A stretch of 64,000 nucleotides of DNA from Senecio squalidus (lineage: Eukaryota > Streptophyta > Magnoliopsida > Asterales > Asteraceae). The stretch's first letter is position 1, and each line of letters opens with the position of its first letter. A program made the translations under genes and the position numbers. Location: contig CAJVGC010000590.1 of the NCBI GenBank assembly GCA_910822075.1, positions 66,972,823 to 67,036,822 of the forward strand, in the 5' to 3' direction. A model generated the notes under the pieces. It saw only the letters and a program-made list of their open reading frames with translations, made no database searches and was not told the origin of the DNA. Shown piece after piece: positions 20,197 through 31,175 of this stretch.

Positions 20197-22989
20197 AATT
20201 TAGACCCCTCATTAACTTAGGGTCTAAAGTTCTTAAGGATAGCTTCACCATTGAGTACGCTAACGGCCAGGAGTTCGAAGCTGAAGATATAATCCTAGAA
20301 TGTTCCATAAGCCTATCTGATAAAACCTTCCCCATTGATTTAATTCCAATCGAGCTGAAAAGCTTTGACGTGATCGTCGGAACGGACTGGCTCTCCCGTT
20401 TCCGAGCCGAGATCGTCTGTTTCGACAAACTTGTCCGCATTCCTCTCTCTGTCACCGAAACTCTAGTCGCTCAAGGACTCAACCCTGGACAACAACTTCG
20501 CATCGTCTCCAGCGTTAAAAATGCACAAGTACCTCAAGAAGGACTGTGATGCATTCCTGGCGCATGTCATCGAGCGTAAGCCTAAGGAGAACCGTGTACA
20601 AGATATCCCCGTAGTCAAGGATCATCCAGAAGTCTTTCCTGAGGATCTACCCGGGCTACCCCCACATCGACAAGTGGAATTCCGAATAGACCTAGTTCCT
20701 GGCACAGCACCGGTCGCCAAGACACCATATCGTCTAGCCCCACTGGAAATGCAAGAGCTGTCGAAACAGCTACAGGAACTCTCGGATCATGGTCTTATTC
20801 GTCCAAGCTCGTTCCCCAGGAGAGCCCAATCCTCTTTGTTTAAAAGAAAGACGAATCCTTCCGTATGTGCATCGATTATCATGAACCTAACAAGCTGACC
20901 GTCAAGAACCGATAACCACCTCCGAGGATCGACGACTATTCGAACAGTTGCAGGATGCTTCTTACTTCTCAAAGGTCGACCTCCGCTCAGGCTATCATCA
21001 GGTTCGTGTCAGTGAGACCGACATTCCTAAACCGCATTCCGAACTCGTTACGGTCATTACGAATTCCTTGTCATGCCATTTGGCCTGACCAACGCACCAG
21101 CACTGTTCATGGACCTAATGAACAGAGTGTGTAGGCCATAACTAGACAAGTTCGTAACCGTATTCATAGACGACATTCTCATCTACTCAAGGAATAATCA
21201 AGACCACATGAAACACCTGGAACTCATTCTAGGACTCCTTAGGGAATCAGAAGTGGCACGTGGAACTCCCGAGATGTAAATTCTGACTTCGGGAAGTACA
21301 TTACCTTAGTCAAGCGATCGATTAGGAGGGAATTCACGTAGACCCAGCCAAAATCAAGCTATTGAGAGATAGCAAGCCCCAACGACTCCTACGGAAATCC
21401 GACAATTCGTAGGATTGGCTGGCTACTATCGAAGATTCATTTAGAATGTTCTCAAGGATTGCTAAGCCATTGACCGAACTTACTCCGAAATATACAGTTT
21501 CCCTTTGGGGCAAAGAACAGGAGGAACCATTTCAGAAGTTCAAACTCGAATCACTAGCACACAGAGCGAAGCATTGAAACCCGAGAACCTTAAGGACGAA
21601 ACCATTCACAATCATAAAAAGGAATTTGAGCTCAAACCGGACGGAATCCATTATTCCAGGAATCGAGCATGGATTCCGAGAGTCGAAGACCTCCGTAAGC
21701 TTATTTTTGGATGAGGGCCACCGATCCCGATACTCTATTCATCCGGCATCCAACAAGTTGTGTAAGGATCTACGGGAATACTAATGGTGGTCGGGCATGA
21801 AGAAGGATATCGCCTTGTACGTAGCTAAGTGCCTTACTTGCTCGAAGGTCAAGGCGGAATATCAGAAGCCCTCCTGTCTACTTCAGCAGCCAGAGATTCC
21901 CATGTGGAAGTGGGAACAAATCTCCATGAACTTCATCACCAGATTGCCCCGTACGGCAAGAGGTAGCTACACATTTGGGTCATCGTGGACCGTTTGACAA
22001 GATCCGCTCATTTCCTCCCGGTACGAGAAAACCACTCGATGGAGAAATTCGCTCAAATCCACATCAACGAGATCGTCTCTCGTCACGAAACACCTCCCTC
22101 CACCATCTCCGAAAGGGATAGTCGACTCACGTCCCGTTTTAGGAATGCCCTTCAGGAATCATTAGGGACGCGACTAGACCTCAGCACCGCATACCACCCT
22201 CATACCAATGGTCAGAGTGAACGGACTATACAAACGCTTGAAGGGATGCTGAGAGCGTGTGTAGTTCACTTCGAAGGAAGTTGGGACGCTCACCTCCCCT
22301 TGGTCGAGTTCTCCTATATCAACAACTACCACACTAGCATCAAGTGCGCACCATTCGAGGCCTTACATGGACGTGAGTGTCAGCCACCGCTTTGTTGGCT
22401 AGGAGCTGGCGATCGACAACTCACAAGACGTGGTATCATCCAGGGAACCATCGACAAAATCACTACCATTCGAGATAGGTTGAAGACATCTCGTGCTCGG
22501 CAGAAGAGCTATGCCGATAACCGAAGGAAACCCCTCGAATTCCAAGTGGGCGATAGAGTACTTCTGGAAATATCGCCATGGAAAGGGGTGGTCCGTTTCG
22601 GGAAACGCGGCAAGCTAAGCCCGAGGTACACCGGCCCCTTTGAGGTAATTGAGCGTATCGGCCCAGTGGCGCATCGACTCCAACTTCCGCAGACTCTTTC
22701 TAACGTTCACAACGTCTTCCATGTCTCGCACTTGAAAAAGTGTTTATCGGACGAGACCATTGCCATTCCACTGGACGAGGTCCAGATCGACAACCAACTC
22801 AACTCTATCGAAGAACAGCTTGAGGTTGTGGATCGAGAGGTCGAACAACTTAAGCAGATTCGTATCCTCATTGTCAAGGTTCGGTAGAATTCCCGACGAG
22901 GTCACGAATTCACGTGGGAACGTGAAGACCAGATCCGTCAGAAGCATCCACATCTATTCAGAGATTCTTTTCCCCGATGAGGCGAACTA
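20133..22989 (+). pseudogene. Tekay Pol (PR-RT-RNase H-IN-chromodomain), degenerate
   Basis: Protease is recognisable at 20140-20500, but its active site reads FNSGAERSFVS where DSGA is expected (Asp to Asn). RT is in several phases from 20600: LVPGTAPVAKTPYRLAP, then MPFGLTNAPALFMDLMN and VFIDDILIYSRN near 21160-21200, with stops and indels between. The integrase zinc region is near 21700-21850 (CLTCSKVKAEYQKP). The catalytic core and C-terminus (21985-22760) include HPHTNGQSERTIQTLEGMLR. Last comes a chromodomain region (REVEQLKQIRILIVKVR, stop, NSRRGHEFTWEREDQI); TAG at 22885-22887 replaces the usual Trp codon. The frame ends at 22987-22989. Chromodomains guide integration to heterochromatin in this lineage. 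Confidence 0.9.
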
Positions 22990-23008
22990 AATTTCGGGAC
23001 GAAATTCT

Positions 23009-23024
23009 TTTCAACCCGGGGAGA
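23009..23024 (+). promoter_or_regulatory. Tekay polypurine tract region
   Basis: TTCAACCCGGGGAGAA ends directly at the TG of the 3' LTR. It follows TTTCGGGACGAAATTC, the typical tail of Tekay/Del-type chromoviruses. Confidence 0.8.
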
Positions 23025-23079
23025 ATGTGACAACCGTCTTATTTCCGGCGAAAATCGCATTCCCTATCTTGGAGTTAAC
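23025..23079 (+). repeat. Tekay 3' LTR, first 55 bp
   Basis: Matches 15794-15848 base for base, then is lost in the N run. The identity over 55 bp is too short to date the insertion. Confidence 0.9.
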
Positions 23080-23179
23080 NNNNNNNNNNNNNNNNNNNNN
23101 NNNNNNNNNNNNNNNNNNNNNNNNNNNNNNNNNNNNNNNNNNNNNNNNNNNNNNNNNNNNNNNNNNNNNNNNNNNNNNN
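23080..23179. other. Assembly gap (100 N)
   Basis: Exactly 100 N, the usual placeholder for unknown size. The left side is the start of a Tekay LTR and the right side is the tail of an unrelated Tat LTR. The real gap should contain at least about 2.3 kb of Tekay LTR, the Athila 3' end with its LTR, and most of the element A 5' LTR, unless sequence was lost. Confidence 0.9.
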
Positions 23180-23306
23180 ATATCCAATCATTTTGTATCA
23201 TTAAAACATTGTGTGAATCCATTTAATATCTTTTCTACCTTTTCATACAACCACCCATTCGTCTGGAGCCGGACGAAGGGCTTAGCCTACGAAATTTACT
23301 TTAACA
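23180..23306 (+). repeat. Element A 5' LTR, 3' part only
   Basis: Matches the end of the 3' LTR (30834-30960) nearly base for base. Differences include an extra A in the ATTAAAACATT stretch and one C/A change in the CAACCACCC segment. Ends TTTAACA. Confidence 0.9.
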
Positions 23307-23326
23307 TTGGCGCCATCCTGGGGACC
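23307..23326 (+). promoter_or_regulatory. Element A primer binding site
   Basis: TTGGCGCCATCCTGGGGACC directly follows the LTR end. The same site in element E is TTGGCGCCATCCGTGGGACC at 50207. Confidence 0.85.
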
Positions 23327-23359
23327 CTGTTGTTAATCAACGACAGATTCTAGGAAAAC

Positions 23360-25090
23360 ATGGGAAAAAGCACCCCAAGATCGATCTGAGGAAGGAATGC
23401 CCAATCTATCTCTCAAGAATCTGCTGAAGACACAGGGCCACCCATCCCTCCCCCCGGGATGCGAACGAGCAAGCAAGCCATCACGCCCGAGTTCGTGAGC
23501 AAGAGAACAGTTGACCAGCCTAAAGGCTATGATGAGCAAGCACGCTCAGAAGGATCGGAGAAGAGGAAATCCCCGTTGAACTCACTTATGGGGACGCTGT
23601 AGACATGGAACAGGAGGGAAAACTCCGTCCCGGACACACATTCTGATGAATCAGGACCATTTATTGAGGCCTATGAGAACTCGATAGGGAACCATCCACT
23701 TTAGCACCCAACGTCAGGCAAGAGGAGAGCGTTTGCTAGTCTCCTTTAACGCCCCAGCACTTTGGGTGGAACTCCAGCGCCCTGAGACCGGGATGTCCTA
23801 TACTTCGGTATGTTGCGTCCGCGGACAACCGTTCCGGCAATATCAGCACTGTAACAGGCCTCCTCCGTATCAGCCTGTAAAGGCTCCTCCGTACCAGCCT
23901 GTTACAGCCCTCCTCCCGTATCAGCAGGTGCAGCCCCAACAGTTCATCAACAGCCATACAGGCCAACGCACCATGGAGGAGACCCACCCTTCGTGTGGCA
24001 TACGCCCCACCTATCAGTCCCTGAAATGGATGACTTGTCAAAACCCTACCAAAGGTCGAAGGCCACTAAGTTCACCAACGTATCGCAAACTTCAAATTCC
24101 CTCCCAGAATCAAGATGCCTACGACGTTAAGACGTACGATGGATCACAAGATCCTGATGATCATCTTAGCGTCTTCTCCGGGGCGGCAGAGGTAGAACAA
24201 TGGTCCATGCCGGTGTGGTGCCACATGGTTGTTCAAACTCTTTTAGGATCTGCCCGGCTTTGGTATGACAGGCCTCCCCACAGAATCTGTGGACAGTTTT
24301 GAAGACTTGCAGCACAAATTTAAAAGTAATTTCATGCAGCTGCGCAGATGCGAGGAGAGAGCGGTGGAGATGCACAACATTAAGCAGAAGGAAAATGAGA
24401 GTCTCAGAGCCTCATAGAGCGTTTTAATAAAGAAAGCTTAGAAATCAAAGGCGCTACGGAGGACATGCGCGTCTCCGGTTTCATGCATGCTATAAAGAAC
24501 ACCCAGCTCATAGAGGCCTTGAATAATAAGATTCCTGACACCGTAGATGAGATGATGACGCGAGTCAGGGATTTCATCAGAGGGAAAGAGGCAGCTAATC
24601 TGAGTAGGGAAGTTAGTTCTAACAAAACCAACCGAGAAGACCGAAGCGGAAGACCTGGGAATCACACCCGAACAGATGGGCCGGGGCCGCAACGAAACGA
24701 TGGGAAGCAACCGGAACAGCGCAGCCGAAATCCCTATCCAAACCCTTACACACCAAATGTGTCCACCGACTACCGACGAAAGGAGGTATATACAACACTC
24801 ACCAAGACCCCATGTGAGATCCTTTCAACAGAAGAAGCGGGTAAAAACTTCACGGCCCCTCATCCGATGATAGAAAATCCGGAGAGAAAACAGTCTGACA
24901 AGTTTTGCGAGTTCCATCAAGATCATGGGCATAATACCAACGATGCTACCACTTAAAGAGGAAAATCGAGGAGGCGGTCAAGTCGGGAGAACTCGCACAC
25001 CTGATCAAGGACATAAAAAAGGGGACAACGCAAGGTAACAAAACCGGCCGTAGGTCGAAAGACGATGGCTCTCAAGGGAACAGAACCAGA
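23360..25090 (+). pseudogene. Element A Gag, degenerate
   Basis: The ATG at 23360 matches the gag start of element E but reaches a stop after a few codons. Further Gag pieces appear in shifting frames. In one, DGSQDPDDHLSVFSGAAEVEQ and VWCHMVVQTLLGSARLWYD (24135-24270) are the retrotransposon Gag core. In another, VSGFMHAIKNTQLIEALNNK and DEMMTRVRDFIRGKEAANL are at 24470-24610. The nucleocapsid part (KFCEFHQDHGHNTND) runs to about 24956. At least four indels separate them. The homologous, almost continuous reading in E shows what was lost. Confidence 0.85.
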
Positions 25091-25099
25091 ACCGTTAAC

Positions 25100-27256
25100 A
25101 TGATAAGAAGAAACCAGCAATCCCTAAAAAGAAAGGAGTCAGATCCGACATGGATGGACCAAGAAATAGCCTTCCCTCCCGGTAGCGCATGTTGTCTCAC
25201 CTTAGATCCCATCGTTGTGGAGGGATGGATAGGAAATACTGTTGTCCCAAAGGTATATGTAGATACTGGAAGTTCCACCGAAGTCATTTATGAACATTTC
25301 TTCCGGAAGTTCCGAAGGTCCGTCCAAGCGCGTATAAGAAGACCGGTATCGGCACTCCAGGGTTTTGATAACGAAATGATGTGGCCGATGGGCGAAATAA
25401 CCCTACCATTAACACTTGGGGAATACCCCTGCATGAGAACAGAATGGATGAGCTTTGCAGTTGTCCAAACACCTGCCCCGTTCGACATCATCCTTGGTAG
25501 GCCCGGGTTATATCAGTTGGGAGCAATACCATCGCCCTACCATGGATTGATGAAATTCCCCACTCCCCATGGTATCGCTACAGTGTGTACCAGGAGACAG
25601 AAGGAAAAATGGCGTATTTCGGCGATGAAAGCGGATGGTCCACAAGGGACGGACCCCGGTCAAGAAGAAAAACTTGTCATTAATCCCAGATTTCCAGAAC
25701 AGACAGTTACCGTTGGAGCACACTTGTCGCGACCTTGCAAAGAAAAGTTATTCACACTACTCAGTAGCAACATGGACGTGTTCGCATGGACACCCTGCGA
25801 TATAACGGGAATACCAAGGGAAATAACAGAATATCGATTAAAGACATACCCCAATGTAGAGCCGATCCGGCAGAAAAAGAAAGCAACGACCCCGGAACAT
25901 TGTCAGATCAGTAAGGAGGAAGTGAGTAAGCTGAGTAAGGCAGGGATCCTTCGAGAGGCAAGATGCCCAACTTGGGTTGCCAATCCAACGTACGTTACAA
26001 ATGGGAGTCATCCTTGGAAGATGTGCATAGACTTTGCGAACATCAACAAGGCCTGCCCCAAGGATAACTACCCGCTACCCGGGGCAGATTGGAAGATTGA
26101 CTCCCTAGTAGACTACAAGTACAAGTGCTTTTTAGACACCTACAAGGGTTGCCACCAGATACAAATGGCACCAGAAGACGAAGATAAAACAGCATTCCAC
26201 ACCGATTTCGGCGTGTTCTGCTACCGAAGGATGCCCTTGGGGTTGAAAAATGCCGAAGCTGTCTACCAAAGGCTGATCGATAGAGCTTTCGGTAACCAAA
26301 TAGGTAGAAACCTAGAAGCCTATGTGGACAGTCTTGTCATTAAGAGTCATAAGGAGGAAGACATAATCTATGACATCGACGAAACTTTCCGGAAATTGAG
26401 AGACATTAACATGAAGCTAAATCCAAGAGAATGTGCGTTTGGTGTGATAGAAAGGAGTTTTGCAGGGCAACTAATAACCGAAGAAGGAATCAAAGCTTGC
26501 CCCGACAAAGTAAAAGTGATCACAGAGATTAAGTCTCCAGGGACACCAGAGGAGGTACAGAACCTCAATAAAGGATTGGCAGGTTTAAGTCGACACCTCT
26601 CAAGGTTAGCCGAACGCTCACTCCCCTTTTTAGAAACATTGAAGAAAAGAATCGACAGGATGGATTTCATCTGGACGACCGAAGCAGAGGGTGCCCTCCA
26701 AGAATTGAAGCAATCTTTAAACCATCTGCCGATCCTCGCAGCCCCGAGCGAAGGAAGGGAGTTATTTGTATACCTGGCCATTTCCAACGACACGACAAGT
26801 GCGGTGCTGACAACAGAAATAAAGGGAAGCCAAAGGCCGGTATATTTTGTGAGCAATGTTTTAAGAACAGCGGAAGTAAAGTATCCGCCCAAGGAAAAAT
26901 TGGCGCTGGCCCTCGTGCACACATCCAGACGATTGCCTCGTTACTTCCAAAAATACCCAATAGTGGTCATGACCGAACTACCCATCGAGGGTATACTCAC
27001 AACGATATCCGGATCAGGAAGACTGGCAAAATGGACCAAGGAGCTAGAAGGTTACTCAATCGAGTTTAGGACAAGGCAATGCATGAAAGGACAGATACCG
27101 GCAGGTTTCACCTCTGAGATACCGATGCTCTCCCCCACGTCAACAAACAGTCAGAAGGAAGGAGGGATGGAATCATCATCCCGGGCACACAAAGACAACT
27201 CACGGTCTCTCTACATCGAGGGACCACCCCCCGGATATGACAAAGCCTCCTGTTGA
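25100..27256 (+). pseudogene. Element A protease-RT-RNase H, open but catalytically altered
   Basis: A 718-codon uninterrupted frame. Protease has VDTGSSTEVIYEHF near residues 54-67 and FDIILGRPG further on. RT runs from about residue 255, with MCIDFANINKACPKDNYPLP and MPLGLKNAEAVYQRLI, but the catalytic motif reads EAYVDSLVIKS where YVDD is needed: one of the two metal-binding Asp residues is Ser. RNase H follows (WTTEAEGALQELKQSL, LFVYLAISNDTTSAVL, RRLPRYFQKYPIVVMT). The frame ends just inside the second RNase H (RSLYIEG), followed by unrelated residues and a stop. It stayed open although the enzyme should be inactive. Confidence 0.88.
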
Positions 27257-27714
27257 AGATATGTTATATCTAAGGTTGTAAAAGGTGATTACCTTTATTA
27301 GGGCGTAATGATTGTAAACTTTCAATTTATATCAAAAATATACCGACTCTCGAATAGAGACGGAAATTTTCACACTCACTAGTCTGAACGCATATCCTAG
27401 TGAAGATATATATAAAAAAAAAGAGAGTCTAAGTACTCTTCTGGGAAGGCCAACAACCATATACATGCATATGACGAAAAAAAAAAAAAAAAAAAAAAAA
27501 GAAGAAGGAAGTAACTAATGGAAACACGGAGAAGGAAAATGCGCACTTTGGCGCTAATACGTTAAAAATAACAATAAAGATACAAGGAAAATGCACACCT
27601 TGGTGCTAAGATAACAGAAGCATAATCCACAAAAACAACACAAACAAGTACCCGGAAGTCATACAAACTTTAAAAAGAAACATCACACATAATACCAAAC
27701 CTAAGGAAACTCCA
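27257..27714. other. Element A noncoding spacer
   Basis: Between the truncated sense pol and the 3' end of the antisense gene. It holds an A-rich run (27477-27500) and no coding signal; in intact relatives integrase would precede this region. Confidence 0.6.
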
Positions 27715-28992
27715 TTAAACAACCGGAGCAGCAGGCTCCAACTTCTTCAAATCCTCCACTGACAGTTCATAACTCTGACTAAGAGCCTCCAAGTAAGGAA
27801 AGGTGGGATTGCGCAACCGTTCGAGGGCTTCATCCAGCTTCGTCTCGGAGTCAGGGTCGAAATTAGGAGTAGCCTGCAGAGGGAGGTTCAAGCGGGCTTG
27901 CCGAAAGCCGTTGCGTACCCCAAGGGTATACCCGGGTCCCAGAAAACAGCTCTCCGTAAGGCGCACTAAACTCATGACTCTGGTGAAGCTTTTCAACGAA
28001 AAGCTTGATACCGTCTTTAACCAGCCATGTAGCCTTCTCCTTCAACATGGCGTTTTCAGCCAGAAGCCTCCGGTTCTCATCAGCAAGAGATACCATGCCC
28101 TCCTCCACTGCAGCATCAGCAATGATCCTTTCACTCCCCGTAGTCACACCTACCATAGCTTTCTCATTATTAACCTCTGACAATTTCACCTTTCCAACCA
28201 GACTTTCCCATTCAGCAACGGAAACTAGCTTCATGCCCGGGTCCACAGCCATGGAAGACTGTCCTACCGCAGATTCACTGTTTACTTCCTGCAAATCGTA
28301 AACAAGTTTTTCAAGGTCCTTAACCCGATGGAGAACCTCAGCATGTTTCTTTAAACCATGTACCGCCCTGTGGAGTTGATCCCTGGTACGTCGCCGAAGC
28401 TTCACATTCTCCTTTTCCAAATCCGTAACTTTAACCTTCAAGGTCGACACACGACTCTTCTCCTGGGCAAGAAACCCCTCGAGTAGCGCAACGTAATCCC
28501 TAGAGGCCACAAAACGGCCACGAGTTTCAGTACCTGCTACGGCTAACTGGGCTAACAAAACATTGAAATGCTTAACTAAGTCCTCATCAGGAAAACTCCT
28601 CCAGCGAATAGATTCGGCAGGAGTAGCAAAGTAATTCAGCATATCTTGGCAAATATGGGACTCAAACATCTCGTCATTACACTTAACCCCCCACCCTGGC
28701 TTGTATCGGGCCGAAGAGGGAACTTCCGCATCACGTAGTGAGCAGGGCGCACGGGAACCTCCGGCTTCGGCATCAAAGAAATTCACAGGTGTACTCTCCC
28801 CCTTCTCCTCCTCATCATCACCATTACCTCGGCTCTCTGAAAAAGTGGGCTTCCCAACATTCGACTCATCCGAAGAAGAAAGAGACAGAGGATGGGAAGA
28901 GGTGGCTCGCTGGGCAGGAGGAACATTCATCTTAGATCCGGCACTATGAAAGGAAGGGAATCACATCAATAAAGAAAAAATTTCGAAACACC

Positions 28993-29023
<31 letters not shown>

Positions 29024-30082
29024 CACCATTAGCAAGCAACAACCTCCGTCGCTTAACTCGGGTACCAGGACCTTCGGAAGCCACCCCTGACACCGGGGAA
29101 AGCACAGCCGGAGGGGGAAGATCGACCACTAAGGCCGGAACACCAGGTATTAAAGAGCGCACATCGGGGGAGGGATAGATGAAATCCCCAATACCTTGCT
29201 CCAGGACAGGAACAACATTCTCTCCCAAGGAAACCATGGGATACGTCACTCCAGTCAAAGTGTCAAGCTTTAAGAAATCTAGAAGAGGCAGGGCTACAAG
29301 GTACATAAAAAAAAAAAAAAAAAAAAAATCAGGAATTCGCTTTCCCATTCAAACAATAATAAAGAAGAAGAAAGAAAAAACTTACGTGCGCCATTCAGCT
29401 GGATGGAAGGATTAAGATTCAAAGGAGCCCAATGACGGCTCACACCACCTAGAACCAACACAGATTCGCAATAAGTCCTAACGGGAATTCTGTTTACAGA
29501 AATCAACTGACAGCGCATTGTTTCTTCCTCGGAAAGAACGGGAGGAGGATCAGGAATGGCACCGGGCAGAATGGGTCTCCAATGTTTCGGTATTGGTGCC
29601 ACCGAAGCATCCAGCCAGAAGAACTTGTCTTTCCATTGCTTCACACTAACAGGCACGGGAGTAAAACATTCCAATCCCCCGCTCTCTATCCTCGGACGAC
29701 GCTCCAAGGTAAACCAGTCCCCCGAACGGATTAACCTAAAGAAACTTCTCCACAGGGTCAAAGTGGCGGGAAAACCCAAAGCATTGCACAGCAACTCAAA
29801 ATTAATTACCCTCAAAATCCCCATGGGATTCATCTGGATCGGGCATAGTTGGTAGTATTCAATAACAGAAAGAAAGAAACGGGTAAAGGGAATTCGAAGG
29901 TTAGAAGCATCGAAAAACCGGGTGTACATCGCTATGGACCCCTCAGGACAATGGGTAACGATGGCGTCGTTAGAAGGATTGCACGCCCGCCATTCTGGTT
30001 TCAACCCAAAATCAGTAACAAAATCAGAGAAAAAAGCGGATGTGACAGCACAACGAGTGGTTAACATATCGTTCTTACCCAT
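27715..30082 (-). pseudogene. Antisense gene of Tat element A (putative gypsy-type transposase domain), with introns
   Basis: ATG at 30082-30080 (MGKNDMLTTRC). Exon 1 (30082-29386) carries the region annotated in plants as putative gypsy-type transposase: IPFTRFFLSVIEYYQLCPIQ, FELLCNALGFPATLTLWRSF. Donor GTAAGT at 29385 and acceptor CTTGTAG (to 29294) join in frame to exon 2 (29293-29027). A second intron (28944-29026, GTGAGC...TTTCATAG, long T run) leads to exon 3, which is Ser-rich then coiled-coil (VTDLEKENVKLRRRTRDQL). At the second junction the simple join is off by one base. A frameshift near 27960 moves the conserved C-terminus (LRNPTFPYLEALSQSYEL) to another phase. A start at 30130 is possible, but element E supports the MGK start. 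Function is unknown; the transposase name is historical. Confidence 0.75.
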
Positions 30083-30360
30083 AATCGGCGATATCGAAAA
30101 TAAAAAAAAAGAGAAAGAGCGAGATTGCACGAGAGGGAAGGAAAAGGATTTGAAAGAGTAATGAAAGTAAAAAGATCAAGGGATATTTATAGGAAAATTG
30201 ATAACCGCCTCAAATCAATCAATCATTCCCTTCCGTCAAATCAGAAGCATTAATGGCCAACAGGTAATAATGATCTCTTAAATGCGAGTAGCAACTTCAG
30301 ACAATCATAGTCTAGAGAAGATTCGATCAGAAGTAGGCCCCCACTATCATACTCACTTCC
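30083..30360 (-). promoter_or_regulatory. Probable promoter region of the antisense gene
   Basis: Lies between the antisense ATG and the 3' LTR. Element E keeps a closely matching segment (55136-55440), including the ATTTATAG(G)GAA(A/G) stretch (30187 and 55260). On the minus strand this reads as a TATAAAT box about 105-120 bp upstream of the ATG. Conservation across two diverged elements supports a regulatory role. Confidence 0.45.
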
Positions 30361-30378
30361 CTAGGCTAGGGGGGGAGA
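30361..30378 (+). promoter_or_regulatory. Element A polypurine tract
   Basis: CTAGGCTAGGGGGGGAGA directly before the TG of the 3' LTR; element E has the same tract at its 3' LTR. Confidence 0.85.
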
Positions 30379-30960
30379 TGTTGGGATAGGGTAACTCCCA
30401 CTTCCGATACCTATGTCCGGATGAATACCGATGATATTAGAGGCATCGGACTGAAGGGAACGGCGAGATGAAGGTGCATGAGAAAGGCAGCCGGAAAGGA
30501 GAGCATCGAAGAAAGTGCAGCATTAAATGAAGACAAGACAAAGGGATGGTAGCATTTAATGAGGAAGCGCGTGGGCGGCGCTCTGTCTCCTACGCCCCTC
30601 ATCATTAAATGCACGTCACAATCAACAGAGTGGAGCGGAAGAAAGGCTACCCACGTCACTGACACGTAGGGCAAGACCGATGGAACGGACCGGTCCACAA
30701 GATTATCCTCCGGTTAATAACCGAGAGCTTACTATATAAAGGGATACAAAGAAGTTAATATGGACGGCCAATCACTACTTCACAAGTTCATTCAATTCAC
30801 AGAATCTATCATTAAGAACATTCTTTGTATTTAATATCCAATCATTTTGTATCATTAAACATTGTGTGAATCCATTTAATATCTTTTCTACCTTTTCATA
30901 CAACCACCCCTTCGTCTGGAGCCGGACGAAGGGCTTAGCCTACGAAAATTTACTTTAACA
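30379..30960 (+). repeat. Element A 3' LTR
   Basis: 582 bp, TGTTGGGATAGGG...TTTAACA. A TATATAAAGGG box at about 30733 is a plausible LTR promoter. The segment CCCTTCGTC-TGGAGCCG-GACGAAGGG near 30908-30933 is a perfect 9-bp-stem hairpin conserved in element E. The target duplication cannot be checked because the left end is in the gap. Confidence 0.92.
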
Positions 30961-31041
30961 GATAACAACAACTAGAGGCTTAGATTGTTTTAAGATAGAC
31001 GCATGACTTTATGAATATGTTAACATTTTTCTGTCTAACAG

Positions 31042-31175
31042 AGGTGGATATTCTTTTAAATGGATTATTGAATCAACTTGTACCATATGCTCAAAAAGTT
31101 TCATATAAGGACGAAGAAAGATTGGAGATAGCGTTGGCCATTGCATGTCCCATTTTTGTCATAGTACAAAAATGA
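31042..31175 (+). other. Possible terminal exon of an unrecognised gene (copy 1)
   Basis: A T-rich stretch ending CTGTCTAACAG precedes an open segment that encodes about 43 residues to TGA at 31173-31175: VDILLNGLLNQLVPYAQ, then KVSYKDEERLEIALAIACP, then IFVIVQK. The copy at 55887-56020 differs at only two bases, one silent (GCG/GCC) and one conservative (Ile/Val). I do not recognise the protein. If real, upstream exons would lie left of the element A insertion. Confidence 0.35.

Larger units (their letters stand above)
15794..23079 (+). mobile_element. Tekay-type chromovirus (Ty3/gypsy), cut by assembly gap
   Basis: Full 5' LTR (15794-18153), methionine-tRNA PBS, an extra ORF, gag-pol ending in a chromodomain, the polypurine tract CAACCCGGGGAGAA, and the first 55 bp of the 3' LTR, which match the start of the 5' LTR without a difference. 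The 3' LTR then enters the gap. The element sits inside Athila sequence (left flank TTCAA), so it is the younger of the two. Its proteins are nevertheless badly damaged. Confidence 0.93.
23180..30960 (+). mobile_element. Tat-lineage Ty3/gypsy element A, without integrase
   Basis: Tail of 5' LTR, PBS, degenerate gag, protease-RT-RNase H, then an antisense gene and a complete 3' LTR. The second (archaeal-like) RNase H is cut at its start and integrase is absent: sense coding ends at 27256 and the next recognisable region is the antisense gene. The antisense gene near the 3' LTR is a known trait of Tat elements such as Retand. The 5' boundary lies in the gap. Confidence 0.9.

Noticed and set aside
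23027..23353. Open frame spanning the first N run
   Set aside because: Bridges an assembly gap and joins two unrelated LTR pieces.
26368..26960. Minus-strand frame of 184 codons opposite element A RNase H
   Set aside because: Shadow of a well-defined sense protein; unlike the antisense gene at 27715-30082 it has no conserved counterpart domain.
28701..28949. Plus-strand frames opposite the antisense gene
   Set aside because: Shadow frames of the Ser-rich exon; no start context or domain.
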